From: Spisula solida
Taxonomy: Eukaryota; Mollusca; Bivalvia; Venerida; Mactridae
DNA length: 64,000 nucleotides
Assembly: GCA_947247005.1 (NCBI GenBank)
Contig: OX365946.1
Coordinates: 46,340,734 to 46,404,733, forward strand
Direction of reading: 5' to 3'
The notes below the pieces were generated by a model. It made no database searches and had not been told where the DNA came from. It saw nothing but the letters and a program-made list of their open reading frames with translations. Position 1 is the first letter of the stretch; every line of letters starts with the position of its first letter. The position numbers and the translations under genes were made by a program. Shown here in pieces: positions 63,744 to 64,000 of the stretch.

Positions 63744-64000
63744 AATTGCCGCATACCGATTGATTGATTTGGCTTGTTTTATGGACAAGGCTTCCAACAG
63801 AGCATAGGTGTTTATTGAACGGAGTCTTGCGCTTGTTGTGTGAAGCTTGAATAATGTGCTTTGATAGTTAATTGATGAGACAACCCAAATACACCGAAAT
63901 ATACCCAGATACTGTATTTATAGAAACGTTGGTAGAGGAAACAAACCACCAAATGCCTACGCGGACCAAAATCAGATACACTCAAGTAGTCCTGTAAAAA

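Overview
The window is animal nuclear DNA, AT-rich and full of repeats, with one recognisable protein-coding gene. Spliceosomal GT-AG introns, tRNA-derived SINEs, many small inverted-repeat elements and the 'gaccttgacctt' and 'tccggagcataactt' repeat families suggest a lophotrochozoan, most likely a bivalve mollusc. That taxon is an inference from general appearance; no marker in the window proves it.

Region 1 (1-10953, minus strand) is CDC5L, the Myb-type core subunit of the PRP19/NineTeen spliceosome complex. I reconstructed 13 coding exons, all with GT-AG introns and a reading frame that closes at every junction. The 3' end runs off the left edge. Its introns carry a 67-bp satellite, three or more MITE-like elements, a SINE and a tandem triplication of the last 54 coding bases of exon 12.

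Region 2 (about 10954-24970) has a probable promoter for CDC5L and then about 14 kb without a believable gene. It holds inverted-repeat elements (15662-15928, 16454-17077, 18539-18812), several minisatellites, a G-quadruplex motif, a truncated copy of a pogo-like element and a dead non-LTR retrotransposon fragment.

Region 3 (about 24973-58277) is the most striking part: an 11-copy head-to-tail array with a unit of about 2.93 kb, 33 kb in total. The interior units look nearly identical and the edges are more diverged. Each unit is a composite of two tRNA-like SINE heads (minus strand), a short repetitive module, about 1.4 kb of AT-rich unique DNA and a 25-bp VNTR whose copy number runs from 6 to 14. 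One unit carries a 652-bp inverted-repeat transposon with a perfect TA target duplication, for which the other ten units provide the empty site. Pieces of the unit also occur alone at about 5.3 kb and 63.4 kb.

Region 4 (58278-64000) is repeat-rich flank: a 51-bp repeat matching a segment of the array unit, a second SINE family, roughly 155-bp and 700-bp degenerate tandem repeats, and an inverted-repeat element enclosing a diverged copy of the array module. I see no supported gene here.
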